64,000 nt of DNA from positions 139,739,689 through 139,803,688 of the forward strand of contig NC_090321.1 in assembly GCF_040869045.1 (NCBI RefSeq). Reading direction: 5' to 3'. Positions 43,827-54,389 of the stretch are shown in pieces. Numbering within the stretch: position 1 is the first letter of the stretch; every line of letters begins with the position of its first letter. A model generated the notes under the pieces. The model did not search any database. It was given only the letters and a program-made list of their open reading frames with translations, and was not told where the DNA came from. A program made the translations under genes and the position numbers. The DNA comes from Eurosta solidaginis. Lineage: Eukaryota; Arthropoda; Insecta; Diptera; Tephritidae.

Positions 43827-45798
43827 GTGAGCAGGGGCGATGAGCAAATTAAAGATGAATTTCAAAGACTTTTAAATGATAATAGCGATATATTTTCTGA
43901 GGGCTTACAAAACATTGGGTTAACTGATGCGATCGAAATGATGATCGAGTTGACGACGAATGAAGCTATAGCACAAAAACCTTTTAGGCTTCCAGAGCCG
44001 AAGAAAGAAATTATAAGAAAAATTATCAATGAACTTTTAGAGTGCAACATTATAACGAAATCTCAGTCCGAGTTTGCTAGTCCAGTAGTCTTAGTAACCA
44101 AGAAGAATGGGGGTGAGCGCCTCTGTGTAGACTTTAGGCGAATCAACATATATACAATTAAGGAGGTTTATCCAACTCCAAACATTGAGAAGCGCTTGAG
44201 TGAAGCGATGAAGTTTAAGTGTTTTTCAATACTTGATTTAAACAGCGGTTATTATCAAGTACCAATAAAAGAAGAGTGTAGGAAATTCACAGCGTTTATA
44301 ACTACTGACGGCTTGTACGAATTTAAGCGAATGCCTTTTGGGCTTAATAATGCGCCCGCGGTATTTCAACGGTTAATGCAGAACATTGCTGAGAAAGCGA
44401 GACCCGGGGATATGATCCATTATATGGATGACATCTTAGAAGGGAACAACAATATTCAAGAAATGAACGAGAAGTTAGCGCGAGTTATCAGCGCATTAAG
44501 ACAGCTAAACGTAACATTAAATAAAAACAAATGCCAGTTTTTCAAGCAGACTATCGAGTTTCTAGGCCATGAACTTCACCCTGATGGAGAAGGTCCAGGG
44601 AGTATGAAGACAGCAGCGATTGAATGTTTCCCTTCTCCGGAGTCAGTCACAGATGTTAGAAAGTTTTTAGGGTTGAGCGGATACTTCCGAAGATTTGTGG
44701 CGGGGTATTCAATTGTGAGCGAACCATTGCGGAAAAATCAGCCATTTGAATGGGCTGAAAAACAAGAAACGTGTTTTTGTAAGTTAAAACAAGCTTTGAC
44801 ATTAAAACCAGTTATGACAGCGTATAGAGTTGAGGCAGAATATCAGATTCACACGGACGCTAGTTCAGTAGGAATCGCCGGAGTTTTAATGCAGAACGAA
44901 GATGGTGACTGGAAGCCAGTCGCCTACTACAGTAGATCCACTACGGAGTGTCAGCGAAAGTTTCATAGCTACGAGCTTGAGGTTTTAGCTGTGGTTAGCA
45001 ACTTAGAACGGTTCACGTTTTACGTGCAAGGCAAGCATGTTGTCATAGTTACTAGTTGCAGTGCTGTGACATCGACTGTGAACAAAAGAGAACTAATACC
45101 AAGAATAGCGCGTTGGTGGTTACGCATACAAGATTTTGACGTAACATTTGAGCATCGGGTAGGTAAGCGTATGGAGCATGTTGATTTCCTGAGTAGAACA
45201 CCATACGAAGACAACGAAGAATTAGATACAGCATCTTTAAAAGTAGCAAAGACATCACTAGAGACCAACGACTGGGTTTATACGATGCAGCAGCAAGATA
45301 AAAATTTACGGGATATCATCAATAAAATCATGAACGGCGATAAAACATTAAACGACGAGTACAAGGTGGAAAATGGTAGACTTTATCGTAGGGATAAAGG
45401 TAAATTGTTATGGGTAGTTCCAAATTCGATGAGGTATAAAATTGAACAAAATTTACATGAGACTTTAGAAGAGACCCAAAAATATTTTTGGTTCCCCAGA
45501 ATGTGTTTTTTTGTGAAATCGTTTATCAAGTCATGCATAGAGTGTGCGTATAATAAGCAGCGTGGTGGTAAGCAAGAAGGCGAGTACCATTATAGCGATA
45601 TGGAGCCAATACCTTTTAAGACAGTCCATCTAGATTATCTAGGGCAATTCCCTAAGAGTAAGAAACAGAATGAACACTTATTAGTTTTTGTCGACGAATT
45701 TACAAAATTTACAATCCTGAGTAAGAAGTACAGCGACACGACATGTGGTGGCTATATTAAATGAGGTCAGCAGTTATTTTGGCATACCAGTGAGAATA
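43827..45798 (+). pseudogene. Gypsy B reverse transcriptase, RNase H and truncated integrase
   Basis: A 645-residue open stretch. RT: FASPVVLVTKKNGGERLCVD, LDLNSGYYQVPI, FKRMPFGLNNAPAVFQRLM and YMDDILEGN with the catalytic DD. FLGLSGYFRRFV follows. RNase H: IHTDASSVGIAGVLMQ, YYSRSTTECQRKFHSYELE; the last aspartate motif, usually TDC, reads TSC, so that residue is lost. PRIARWWLRIQDFDV and HVDFLSR suggest the mdg3/micropia group. Integrase: the first zinc histidine region is shortened by an internal deletion, CIECAYNK is kept, and VHLDYLGQFP gives the first D. The frame shifts near 45745 and homology ends at 45798 in FGIPVRI. It encodes no complete integrase. Confidence 0.92.
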
Positions 45799-47047
45799 GC
45801 AATGGAAGCAGAAGGAATTAACGTGGAAGAGTATGTTTTTCATTTTAATGTCGACGAGACAACAACAAAAATTTAAGAGAAAAACGAAACATCGCAGACA
45901 GTTACGAGCACAGACTTGAACATGATATTGGCTGCAATAACTGCTCAAACATCGACAATGTCATCTCAACTGGAATCACAGCAGACACGCATAACATCCA
46001 AGATGGAAACTCAACTGGAAGAACAGAAAACGTATATGTCATCACAGATGGAATAACAGGAGACACGTATAGCATCTCAACTGGAATCGCAGGAGAGTCG
46101 TATAACATCGACGATTGAAGCACAAGAGGCACGAATATCCGAAATGTTGGCACAAATATCAGCGCAGATCTATGCACAACTGGAAGAGCAAGAAGGACGT
46201 ATTTCTTCGAATATGGAGGCGCAAGACACAAAAATTTTGCAACTTGAGAACAAAATCGATGCCGAGATTGAAACATTGCGAGGTCATATATAGGAGTTGC
46301 AACTAAATCGCCCAGCTGTTTCAGCAAGCAATACGAAGGTAAAAACTCCATCTTTTGACGGCTCTGTTCCTTTCCAGGTGTTTAAGATTCAGTTTGATAA
46401 GACCGCAGCAGTGAACAACTGGAGTGCTGAAGATAAAGTTGCTGCACTATTCGTGGCATTGAAAGGATCTGCTGCTGAAATCCTACAGACTATTCCCGAG
46501 GTGGAGCCGAACAACTACGAAGCATTGATGAGTGCTCTAGAGAGGCGATACGGAAGCGAACACAGGAAGCAGATACACCAAATAGAGTTGCAAAACCGTT
46601 ACCAAAAAGCTAATGAGACTTTGCAATAGTTTGCTTCAGATGTTGAATGGTTGGCTCATTTGGCAAATGCGGACGCACCTGTGGAATACACCGAGAGGGT
46701 AAAAATCCAGAGTTTTATAAATGGCATACGGGACGTCGAAACGAAGCGAGCCGCATACGCAAACTCAAAGCCAACATGCATTGACCCAGGAAACTGCCTC
46801 CCTATTGAGTAAACCAGCATATAAGGCTCATCGTGTGGAAGTAGAAAGACCAGAGTGGGTAGACACAATTTTGGAAGCATTGAAGGGTACGCAGCAGAAG
46901 AGTAATGATGCAGTCAATTGTTTTATGTGTGGAAAGCCAGGGCATATTGCGCCTTATTGCAACACCAACCCTAACAGTTCCAACAATGTGGGTGGTCGTA
47001 AACGCAGAGCTGAAGGAGATGAGCAAATCTCCAAGTCCACTCAATAG
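45799..47047 (+). pseudogene. Gypsy C copy 2 gag
   Basis: It begins with the end of the SAP region (EAEGINVEEYVFH), then a glutamine/glutamate-rich coiled stretch with repeated SQLESQE-like heptads (45950-46290) interrupted by stops at 45875, 46054 and 46293. Capsid follows (PSFDGSVPFQVFKIQF, SALERRYGSEHRKQIHQIEL) to a stop at 46629. A CCHC knuckle CFMCGKPGHIAPYC lies at 46918-46959 in another frame. Gag would build the virus-like particle; at least four lesions prevent this. Confidence 0.85.
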
Positions 47048-47163
47048 TTATACTAAAGAGAGTCAGACGCAAGAGGCGACAGCTGGCTCCCTCAATTGAA
47101 TGCCCCATAATCTCTATCTCGCAAATTTGAAGAAGGTCAAGCAATCTTACTGTCGGAGGGCAT

Positions 47164-47445
47164 GTGGATGGAAAGGAACGTTTATTGAATGTAGATATGC
47201 GGGTGCATATCATTCGAGCGGGTTTAGTCAACACGAAGATAAGACCATTGCATGGAGCAAGATTGCGTACAGCCACTGGAGAAGACACCACGGTTCTAGG
47301 TGAAGTAGCATGTGAAGTCGCAATTGGAAACGTCACGGTAGTACACAATTTTATAGTGGCAGAGATTGTTGATGAAATCATAATTGGAGTGGACTTCTTA
47401 ATCGACCAAGGCATCAAGATCGATATGCAAAGCAAGACGATGTAA
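47164..47445 (+). pseudogene. Gypsy C copy 2 protease
   Basis: The frame reads KERLLNVDMRVHIIRAGLV where the family has VDTGASHSIIR: the DTG active site is reduced to DMR by a small deletion. Downstream, EIVDEIIIGVDFLIDQG is the conserved IIGxDFL motif. The fold is recognisable, the catalytic site destroyed. Confidence 0.8.
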
Positions 47446-47457
47446 TATAAGAACATG

Positions 47458-49191
47458 GATGTGCCATTTAATTTCGGCTACGAGAGAGGCTACAGCAGTA
47501 AGCGAGTGCTGGTGGAAGAGAGTCAGCAAATACCACCAAAATCCGAAGCATTCATCTGGGCAAAGGTTGATGGAGATTGTGGGACAAAAAAATTGTGGGT
47601 TGTCGAACCAGCAAACAAATCAACACCGAACATACTTGTAGGAAAAACCTTGGCTATAACAAAACAGGATGGACGTATCTCGGTAAGAGTACTCAATGAG
47701 TTCAAGTCACCACTCAAACTGATCAAAGGAGTTATTTTGGGAAGATGCCAAGGGGCTGAAGTAGTTATTAACTGTGAACAGCTCCAGGAACACGTTTCAT
47801 CTAGTAATACTGATTTTTCAAATGACATCACGGCATGGACGCAGGGGCTAGAGGAAGCCAATCAGAGTAAGGCAAAACAACTGCTCCTAAATTACGCGAA
47901 TATATTTGACCAGGATGGTTCCAAACCAGGCCGCACCAACGTTGTGAAACATCAAATTGACACTGGAGATGCGAGGCCGATCCGTCAATCTCCACGTAGT
48001 GTTCCACTGGCGGAGCGGGAAGTTGTGAGTCAAATCATATAAGAGATGAGCGACAGCGGCGTCATCGAACCATCAGCTAGTCCATGGAGCTCACCGGTAG
48101 TACTTGTAGAGAAGAAGGATGGAAAAATGAAGTTTTGCGTGGACTACCGGAAGTTGAATGACGTTACGAAAAAGGATAGCTACCCATTGCCAAGAATTGA
48201 CGACACTCTGGACTCGCTATCTGGTACAAAATGGTTTTCCACACTGGACTTGAAAAGCGGCTACTGGCAAGTTGAGGTGGAGGAGGAAGATAAAGAGAAA
48301 ACAGCCTTCAGTGTCGGTGGTGGACTTTGTAATGCACCAGCTACTTTTGAGAGACTCATGGACCAGGTACTGAAAGGTCTACATTGGAAAACATGCTTGG
48401 TGTACCTGGACGATATCATCGTATTGGGCAAAAACTTTGATGAACATCTTAAGAACATGGAGGAAGTTTTCCAGAGAATAGCTGGCGCTGGTCTGAAGTT
48501 AAGTCCCAAAAAGTGTGCGCTGTTTAAAAGGGAAGTAAATCATTTGGGTAACAAGGTAACGACAGAGGGCATCTGCACTGCAAACGAAAAGATAGAGGCT
48601 GTAAAGGATTGGCCAAGACCACGGAACCTACATGAATTGAGAAGTTTCCTTGGGTTGTGCACATATTACCGCCGATTTGTACCAAATTTTTCCAGCGTAG
48701 CCTATAGCCTCCATGAGCTTACAAGAAAAAATAAAGCTTTTGAATGGAAAAAGGAGCAGGAAGTGGCTTTCCAAATATTGAAGGAGCGTTTGTGCACTGC
48801 CCCAATGTTAACATATCCGATTCCAGGAGCAACATTTATTCTAGATACAGATACGAGTGGATATGCTATAGGAGGCGTTTTATCACACCTGGTCGATGGA
48901 CAGGAGAAGATAGTTGCATATTACAGCCGATCGATTGGAAAACCAGAGAGGAACTACTGCGTTACGCGGAGAGAGCTGTTGGCATTGGTAGAGTTCATTA
49001 AACATTTTCACGAATACCCCTACGGCCAGCGATTCCGTGTCAGGACAGATCACGCAGCGTTAAAATGGCTTCTGCAGTTCCGTAATCCGGAAGGACAGTA
49101 GGCATGGTGGATCGAGCGACTACAAAGCTATGACTTTTCCATTGAGCATCGAAAAGGTAGTACCCATGGAAATACTGATGCAATGTCACGA
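47458..49191 (+). pseudogene. Gypsy C copy 2 reverse transcriptase and RNase H
   Basis: A linker (VEESQQIPPKSEAFIWAKVD) leads to a stop at 48042, then a 351-residue frame. RT: SPWSSPVVLVEKKDGKMKFC, DLKSGYWQVEV, then a deletion that removes the conserved MPFGL segment (GGGLCNAPATFERLM), and CLVYLDDIIVLG with both catalytic aspartates. FLGLCTYYRRFVP. RNase H: ILDTDTSGYAIGGVLS, YYSRSIGKPERNYCVTRREL and RTDHAALKWLLQF. A stop at 49099-49101 interrupts before ERLQSYDFSIEHRKG and DAMSRRPC. Loss of MPFGL, next to the nucleotide-binding site, should inactivate it. Confidence 0.9.
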
Positions 49192-50540
49192 AGACCATGT
49201 AGTTTGGAATGCAAGCACTGTTCAAAGGCCGAGGCTAAAGAAGACATTATAGATGTCCGGGTAATGACTATAACGTGTACGGATGAATGGGACAAGGAAC
49301 AACTAAGAAAGTGTCAGCTAGAAGATACAGATCTGTCACATGTTATGCAAGGGCTCGAACGAAACGAAAGACGAAACAGAGAAGAGATGTCAGCAAAGAG
49401 TCCCATTGCGAAGTCATATTGGGCACAGTGGAACAGCTTAGAATTGATATCCGGTTGTCTTCATCGAATATGGGAGAATGAGGATGGTAAATGCAAGAAG
49501 AAACTGGTAGTTGTTCCCAGAAAGAGGATTCCTGACGTGCTCAGCGAGCTGCTTAACGGTCCAAGTGGAGGTCATCTTGGAATCACGAAGACGCTCGAGA
49601 AAATTAAGCAGAGATTCTTTGAGGTTGGTTGCCGTCAGTGGGTCGCCGAGTGGATTGCCAACTGCGAGGGTTGCAACAGAGCGAAAGGGCGAAGTCATGG
49701 ACAGATGAAGCAGTATATTTCAGGAGCACCATTTGAAAGGATCGCCATGGATGTCGCAGGACCATTTCCTACTAGCAACCGCGGAAACAACTACGTACTG
49801 GTAGTTATGTATTATTTCAGAGGTATACCCAATCCCAAACCAAGAAGCAGAAACAGTAGCAGAAGTGGTTACAAATGATTGAGTTGCAAGTTATGGGGTA
49901 AAAATGGAGTTACATTCTGACCAAGGCAGGAATTTTAAATCAGCTGTATTCCAAGAAATGTGCAAGAAGTTGGGCATTCGGAAAACGCGGACAACTGCAT
50001 TGCATCCTCAGTCCGATGGTATGGTGGAACTTTTCAATAGAACATTGGAGGAGCATTTAAGGAAAGTAGTAGACAAGTACCATAAGGACTGGGATATACA
50101 CATATCATTATTCTTGATGGCCTACCGATCGGCAGTACATGAGACAACGAGTATGGGATAGATGCCGATGTGGAGCGAAATGTCAAGAAATCCACTGGTG
50201 TCTTGGAAGAAGAGCTGAGAGAGATACACGATCAGGTAAGGCAACGAGCAAAGATTATGAGTGACAAGATGAAAGCGAGGTACGATAAAGCAATCAATTT
50301 TGAAGGGTTTCGGGAAGGAGATTTGGTGCTGTTATACAACCCTCAACAAAAAAAAGGTTTGTCCCCGAAATTGCAGTGTAATTGGGAAGGCCCATACAAA
50401 GTTGTAAAACGGATCAACGATGTAGTGTACCGCATACAAACCATTGGCAAACCACGAACCAAAATGAAAGTGGTTCATTTGGAAAGGCCGGCAGCGTTTA
50501 GATCAAGAGATTTGTCTGATCGGGACGATCAGACTTAGGT
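49183..50540 (+). pseudogene. Gypsy C copy 2 integrase with GPY/F tail
   Basis: Zinc finger: GHLGITKTLEKIKQRF, CRQWVAEWIANCEGCNRAKG (HHCC pattern visible). Core: IAMDVAGPFP (first D), a frameshift near 49815 and stop at 49878, then LHSDQGRNFKSAVFQ (second D) and HPQSDGMVELFNRTLEEHL (E). A stop at 50161 follows. Tail: EGDLVLLYNPQQKKGLSPKL and WEGPYKVVKRIND, a GPY/F domain that in this group guides target choice, ending before the stop at 50536-50538. Three breaks in an otherwise complete D-D-E integrase. Confidence 0.9.
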
Positions 50541-50549
50541 GGAGGGCAA

Positions 50550-51053
50550 TGTTACGAATATTAGCAACACTAAGGGGTACTGCCATCTCTAAACCGATGC
50601 TAAGAAGCGCCTTGTATGCACATCAATAATTCAATCATTATGTCTACACATATGTACGTACACGCAGCTGAAAAGCAACGCACAACCACATTCGTATATC
50701 TGAGATACTCCCAAAAGTATGCAATGAGAGAAGCTATAAAATCGCAATTGTAGTTACAGCTGAGAAATTTGATAGCTGATGGCCAACTAGTAGATTCTGG
50801 AAATGGAAGCGCCTACAAGATGCGAATGAGGAAATCAGAGAGTATAAAAGGCAACAACGGTAGAGGCGCTGCAATTCAGTTTCGATTAAGCACGCACGCT
50901 ATCTGTCGGGCAATAGTAGAGTTATTTATTGTGAAGTACTTTAATAAAGGCCAGTTTGCATTATTAAATATTGGAGTTATTTATTCAACAGTTTAGTGAT
51001 TCGAACTTAGCAGAAGGTTGCAAATAAGAGGATTTGCAAGTAAATTCGTTACA
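50550..51053 (+). repeat. Gypsy C 3' LTR
   Basis: It begins TGTTACGAATATTAGCAACA directly after the purine-rich tract AGGTGGAGGGCAA (polypurine primer) and ends AAATTCGTTACA. TGTTACGAA and TTCGTTACA are short inverted terminal repeats. Length 504 bp. The same LTR stands alone at 55856. It contains AGAGTATAAAAGG near 50839 as a possible TATA box and AATAAAGG near 50944 as a possible polyadenylation signal. Confidence 0.9.
50836..50850 (+). promoter_or_regulatory. Putative TATA box in the gypsy C LTR
   Basis: GAGTATAAAAGGCAA in the middle of the LTR is a good match to an RNA polymerase II TATA element. The solo LTR has the variant GATTATAAAAGGCAG at the same place. The function is inferred from position. 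Confidence 0.45.
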
Positions 51054-51165
51054 AATACTAAATATATATACTCAGTGGCGGATTTACGGTTTTTTTTTTG
51101 TACCTTTTTTATGATATGAAAATTGGTTCGTAGCCAAAATCGGTCAGTAAAATATGACTGTATAT

Positions 51166-51835
51166 TCAAGCTTTAAACACATACTGCATAAAGAAACTAA
51201 TTTTCCCATAACTATTTCCCAACAATCGCCTAGGTTTTTTGAAAAACTCTTCTAGTACTTCGTTTACAGAAAGTGGTGTATCAATATGGATATTAAATGA
51301 AGCGAGTCCATTCAAACGTTCTTGACTGATTGTACTCCGCAAGTATAATTTTAACCTTTTGAGGCAGAAAATGTGCGTTCTGGTGTTGCTGTCGAAATTG
51401 GTAGAACGGCTAATATACGCAATATCTTATTTACATGTTCGAAAGCATTTAGATTCACCATCTGAAAAAATAAGATAAATAAGAAATATAGCATACAAAT
51501 TTTGTAGGTAATCATCAAAATTGTACCCACCTCAAGTGCATCAAACACGTTTTTAAAATTCTGATCATCCACTCGCCTTCTCCATATTTTGACTTCCATT
51601 GCAAACTCGGTTTTGGAACAATTCACAACACTTTCATAAAATTCATGCAGTTTATTGCATTTTTCAGCGTGGTATTAATTTTTGGGGAACAAAACACCGA
51701 AATTTCCGAAAATTACTTGGTATTTACTGTAACGGCTCTTGATATGAGTTATGAATGCATCAAGGAATGGAATATAGAATGGGATTCTACAATAATCTTC
51801 GACGCTCTCAGTATCAACGTTGCATATTTTAATTG
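51166..51835 (-). pseudogene. hAT transposase C-terminal half, with one intron
   Basis: On the minus strand the first exon reads YIPFLDAFITHIKSRYSKY and, after a stop, NKLHEFYESVVNCSKTEF. A GT-AG intron of 69 bp (51530 down to 51462) with a T-rich end before CAG follows DALE. The second exon continues with ILRILAVLPISTATPERTFS, LYLRSTISQERLNGLASFNI and NSYGKISFFMQYVF. That is the hAT dimerisation domain, in the ZMYM1-like style. The stop codon is at 51168-51166. A one-base frameshift near 51350 and the stop near 51680 break it. In active hATs this domain assembles the transposase. Confidence 0.85.
51462..51530 (-). other. Intron in the hAT transposase
   Basis: Minus-strand donor GAG|GTGGGTAC and acceptor TTATTTTTTCAG|ATGGTG. 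Removal joins DALE to MVNLNAFEHVNK in frame, matching the continuity expected for the family. Translating through it adds a hydrophobic stretch not typical of hAT proteins. Confidence 0.7.
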
Positions 51836-52358
51836 ATGTTTACTGATGCGTGGTTTCTTGTGAAGCGCAACTCTCTCAAGGGGTTGCCAGCGCATTATAT
51901 AGCTTATCCAACCCAATTGTCAACCTCACCTACCCGTGGTGAATCCTGTTTCATTAACAGCCGAAGCTCTGGCGACCCCGAAGGTGGCCTAGAAGGTCTC
52001 ATGTGGTCATAACAAATCGTTTCCCGAGATGGTCGGGCTGGTACATTTATTGTGCTTGTTACCGGAACGTACGGGATCTGCATCCGGCAAAGGACCATCA
52101 ACATCGATAACACTCCCCCAAGGCCTTCGGGGCTACTATCACTACAACATCAACAGCAACGTTTGGAATTGCACGCTAGAAATATCAGCTTGAAACTGAG
52201 AAGCTTGTGCTGAAGTTTTGTCGTTTTTCCCTTCTGCTATCTCTTCAAAGGCTTCTAATATTGCTAGCTGAATTTCAATGTAAGTAGATACCGCTTCACG
52301 ACATTGGCCCATCTTGTTGGGCAGACGCTTTGCAATTTTTGTCTTCGAATTTCTTTTT
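51836..52358. other. Unassigned stretch, part repeat and part possible protein relic
   Basis: 52000-52140 is a GC-richer block (GACCACATGAGACCTTCTAGG on the minus strand, CGAAGGCCTTGG) ending in a CAACA-type tail, which looks like a repeat end. On the minus strand 52150-52345 reads KMGQCREAVSTYIEIQLAIL and KTSAQASQFQADISSVQFQT, a helical protein-like sequence I cannot identify. It may be a scrap of a TE-encoded protein or exon. Confidence 0.35.
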
Positions 52359-52745
52359 ATACCCAGCTGTACTTGTACACAGGGTATTATATCTTTGATT
52401 GGATAACGGTTGGTTGTACAGGTATAAAGGAATCGAGATAGATATAGACTGCCATATATCAAAATCATCAGTATCGAAAAAAAATGAGTTTGAGCCATGT
52501 CCGTCCTTCTGTCCGTTAACACGAGAACTTGAGTAAATATTGAGATATTTTCAACAAATTTGGTACACGAGCTTATCTGGACCCAGAATAGATCGGTATT
52601 GAAAATGAGCGAAATTGGATGATAACAACGCCCACGTTTTATATATATAACATATTGGAAAACACAAAAAACCTAATTATTTAGTAAATAATACACCTAG
52701 AATGTTGAAATTTGAGGTGTGGACTGAGATTGAGACTTTTGATTC
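52359..52745 (+). repeat. DINE/INE-1-like element copy 5 (truncated)
   Basis: It starts TATACCCAGCTGTACTTGTA with a hairpin to ACAGGGTATTAT, continues with the shared block GATTGGATAACGGTTGGTTG and a short GTCC tract (52499-52515), then matches the diverged subfamily at 32494-33911 (GAGCGAAATTGGATGATAAC). It breaks off near 52745. No tandem array and no 3' end. Confidence 0.75.
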
Positions 52746-53052
52746 CTTATTTGTGACTTCCTTACCTGTTGCGTAATCGAAATTTTTTTCTGGAGAACGT
52801 TTTCCCTTTTTGACAATCGGTAAAAAATCAAAATAAATGCACCCTGCCTACATAACGATACAATCAAATATACGAAATAAAAACGAGTAAAGTCTTTGGC
52901 AGGATTATGTATTGAGGACTTACATTGTAACAAATTGTCAGGAGAGTCCTTGTAATAATGAGTCCCTAAATGAACTAAATAGAATGAGAAATAATAGGCA
53001 ATTAGATAAAGACTAAAAACTTGAAAATAAAATAATTTAAAAAAATTGTTAA
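52746..53052. other. Unassigned AT-rich sequence
   Basis: No ORF above background, no repeat recognised within the window and no clear boundary motif. It separates the truncated DINE from the LTR-like fragments. Confidence 0.5.
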
Positions 53053-53397
53053 GTTAAACGGTTTTATTGGAAACAATACTTACATGAAGTAATAATAATA
53101 CTAAAAGCTAGAAAATTATTAGGGAGGTCCTAGATACTAGTCATCACACTCCTCATCAGTGTAGGGCGTTGATCAGACGATTAAATAAAATCGTTGGACG
53201 CCCCAAATTTCTATTGATAGTCATATAAAAAACCAACTGAACCTTAATAAGGTTATGCTACGCCTTACATTTTTAGAAATTTCATGCGCCTAACGCCTTT
53301 ATTTGTCTGACCAATGCCCTAGATTGATGAGGAGTGTGATGACTAGTACTTAGGACCTACCTAATTATTTTCTAGATTTAACTTAAAAAATTTTTTT
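53053..53397. repeat. Inverted pair of LTR-like fragments (TGTGATGACTAGT family)
   Basis: 53053-53158 is on the minus strand and 53335-53397 on the plus strand. Both start TGTGATGACTAGT preceded by a purine tract (GATGAGGAG), the arrangement of a polypurine primer and 3' LTR start. A third copy lies at 55739-55850. The spacer 53159-53334 carries a related pair of GTCTGACCAATGCCCTAGAT-like arms. LTR status is inferred from the purine tract and TG start; no LTR end was identified. Confidence 0.55.
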
Positions 53398-53591
53398 TTT
53401 TATTATTTTATTTCATAGAATAGTTTGACTTACACTGATTTTTTCTTTTGAAACCTTTTTTACAGTAAAGTTTTATTACAATGTTAAAATATGTACATAT
53501 ATAATATCGATTTGCAACCAAATTTCTGAGAATAAACGCAGTAATATTTATTGCATACTGCTTTTTTTGCCTTGGAAATGGATTTACTGGT

Positions 53592-54096
53592 TTACTGGTA
53601 CTCGTTTTGAAACTGTTTTGTTACCGATAAATTTTGAATATAATCTTCACTTGTTTCGCGCATATCTTTAAGATAATTAAACTTAATTGGAGCTATTGCT
53701 ATTTGCAACTCACGGTGTTTAAAACCGTCGCGAATGTGTTTTATAATTGTACTTTCAGTCAAGCCATACCGTCGGCCTAGCCCGCTCATTCGAAAACAAT
53801 ATTCATTGCTTTTTTCGTTTTGCATTCGCGTTGCACTTGCCATTTTGTAACGAATTTGTGCGTCATTCAATTCAAAACTAAACTCACTTTTTAACGCACT
53901 TGCCAAATCAGGCCAATTAGAGTAAAATCTTGGTGCAGCATTTAACCACATTCGTTCATTACATTTTAATTTGCTGTACACTGCCAAAAGTAAAAATTTC
54001 TCATCACATTCGTATGCACTTTTTGCATTGTCCACTCTATTAACAAATTGTGTCACTGTTAGAGAGCTTTCGTTCGTTTGGTTAAACTCTGGTATT
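53592..54096 (-). pseudogene. Minus-strand gypsy gag fragment, unit 1
   Basis: Reading leftward, the frame gives PEFNQTNESSLTVTQFVNRV, LLLAVYSKLKCNERMWLNAA, FRMSGLGRRYGLTESTIIKH and GFKHRELQIAIAPIKFNY, clearly homologous to gypsy B gag (41650-43240). It lacks the amino end, which has been replaced at 54097 by the leader-like repeat. No zinc knuckle is visible beyond 53600. Relative to gypsy B the family has diverged, so it is a sister lineage. Confidence 0.85.
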
Positions 54097-54389
54097 ATAC
54101 GTGCATATAAATACAACCATGTGCATATACGTTTTGACATTACATTTCATACACGTTCGTATTTGCTAGTATCATTGTTTCTAAATTCGTAAACAATGAC
54201 TGTGGATATTCTATGTGATTTTTCGAAAAAATTTACTATTTTTGTGAAATTTTATACTTAATCTGTGGTATTGTGGTGGTCAAAAAGCTTTTATGCAACA
54301 ATGCTTTACCTCACAACGCGACAATGTATTTCGTATTGTCGAAGTACTTATATATATATGTATTTGATGTGGAAGCTTGCATTTGAGAA
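54097..54389 (-). repeat. Leader/LTR-like repeat, copy 2
   Basis: Matches 36060-36351 and 60390-61092 (CATGTGCATATACGTTTTGA, TCTAAATTCGTAAACAATGA, ATGTGGAAGCTTGCATTTGA). It carries the insertion site of the hAT derivatives, at TTTGAGAA. Confidence 0.7.

Larger units (their letters stand above)
45799..51053 (+). mobile_element. Gypsy C copy 2 (Ty3/gypsy), 5'-truncated with 3' LTR
   Basis: It starts mid-gag immediately after the last gypsy B codon, and carries gag, protease, RT, RNase H, integrase and a 504-bp 3' LTR. No 5' LTR is present. This is the most complete LTR element of the window, but each enzyme has at least one lesion. Same family as the deleted copy at 10812-21247 and the solo LTR at 55856. 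Confidence 0.88.
51073..51835 (-). mobile_element. hAT element E, terminal part with transposase 3' half
   Basis: CAGTGGCGGATTTACGG at 51073 is a typical hAT terminal sequence, lying about 90 bp past the transposase stop on the minus strand. The upstream half of the gene and the other terminus are missing after about 51835. This is a different and better-preserved hAT lineage than derivatives A-D, judging by the termini. Confidence 0.75.

Noticed and set aside
46297..46629. An Arc-like domesticated gag gene
   Set aside because: It is embedded in a full gypsy order (gag, protease, RT, integrase, LTR), has stops on both sides and no sign of conservation as a gene.
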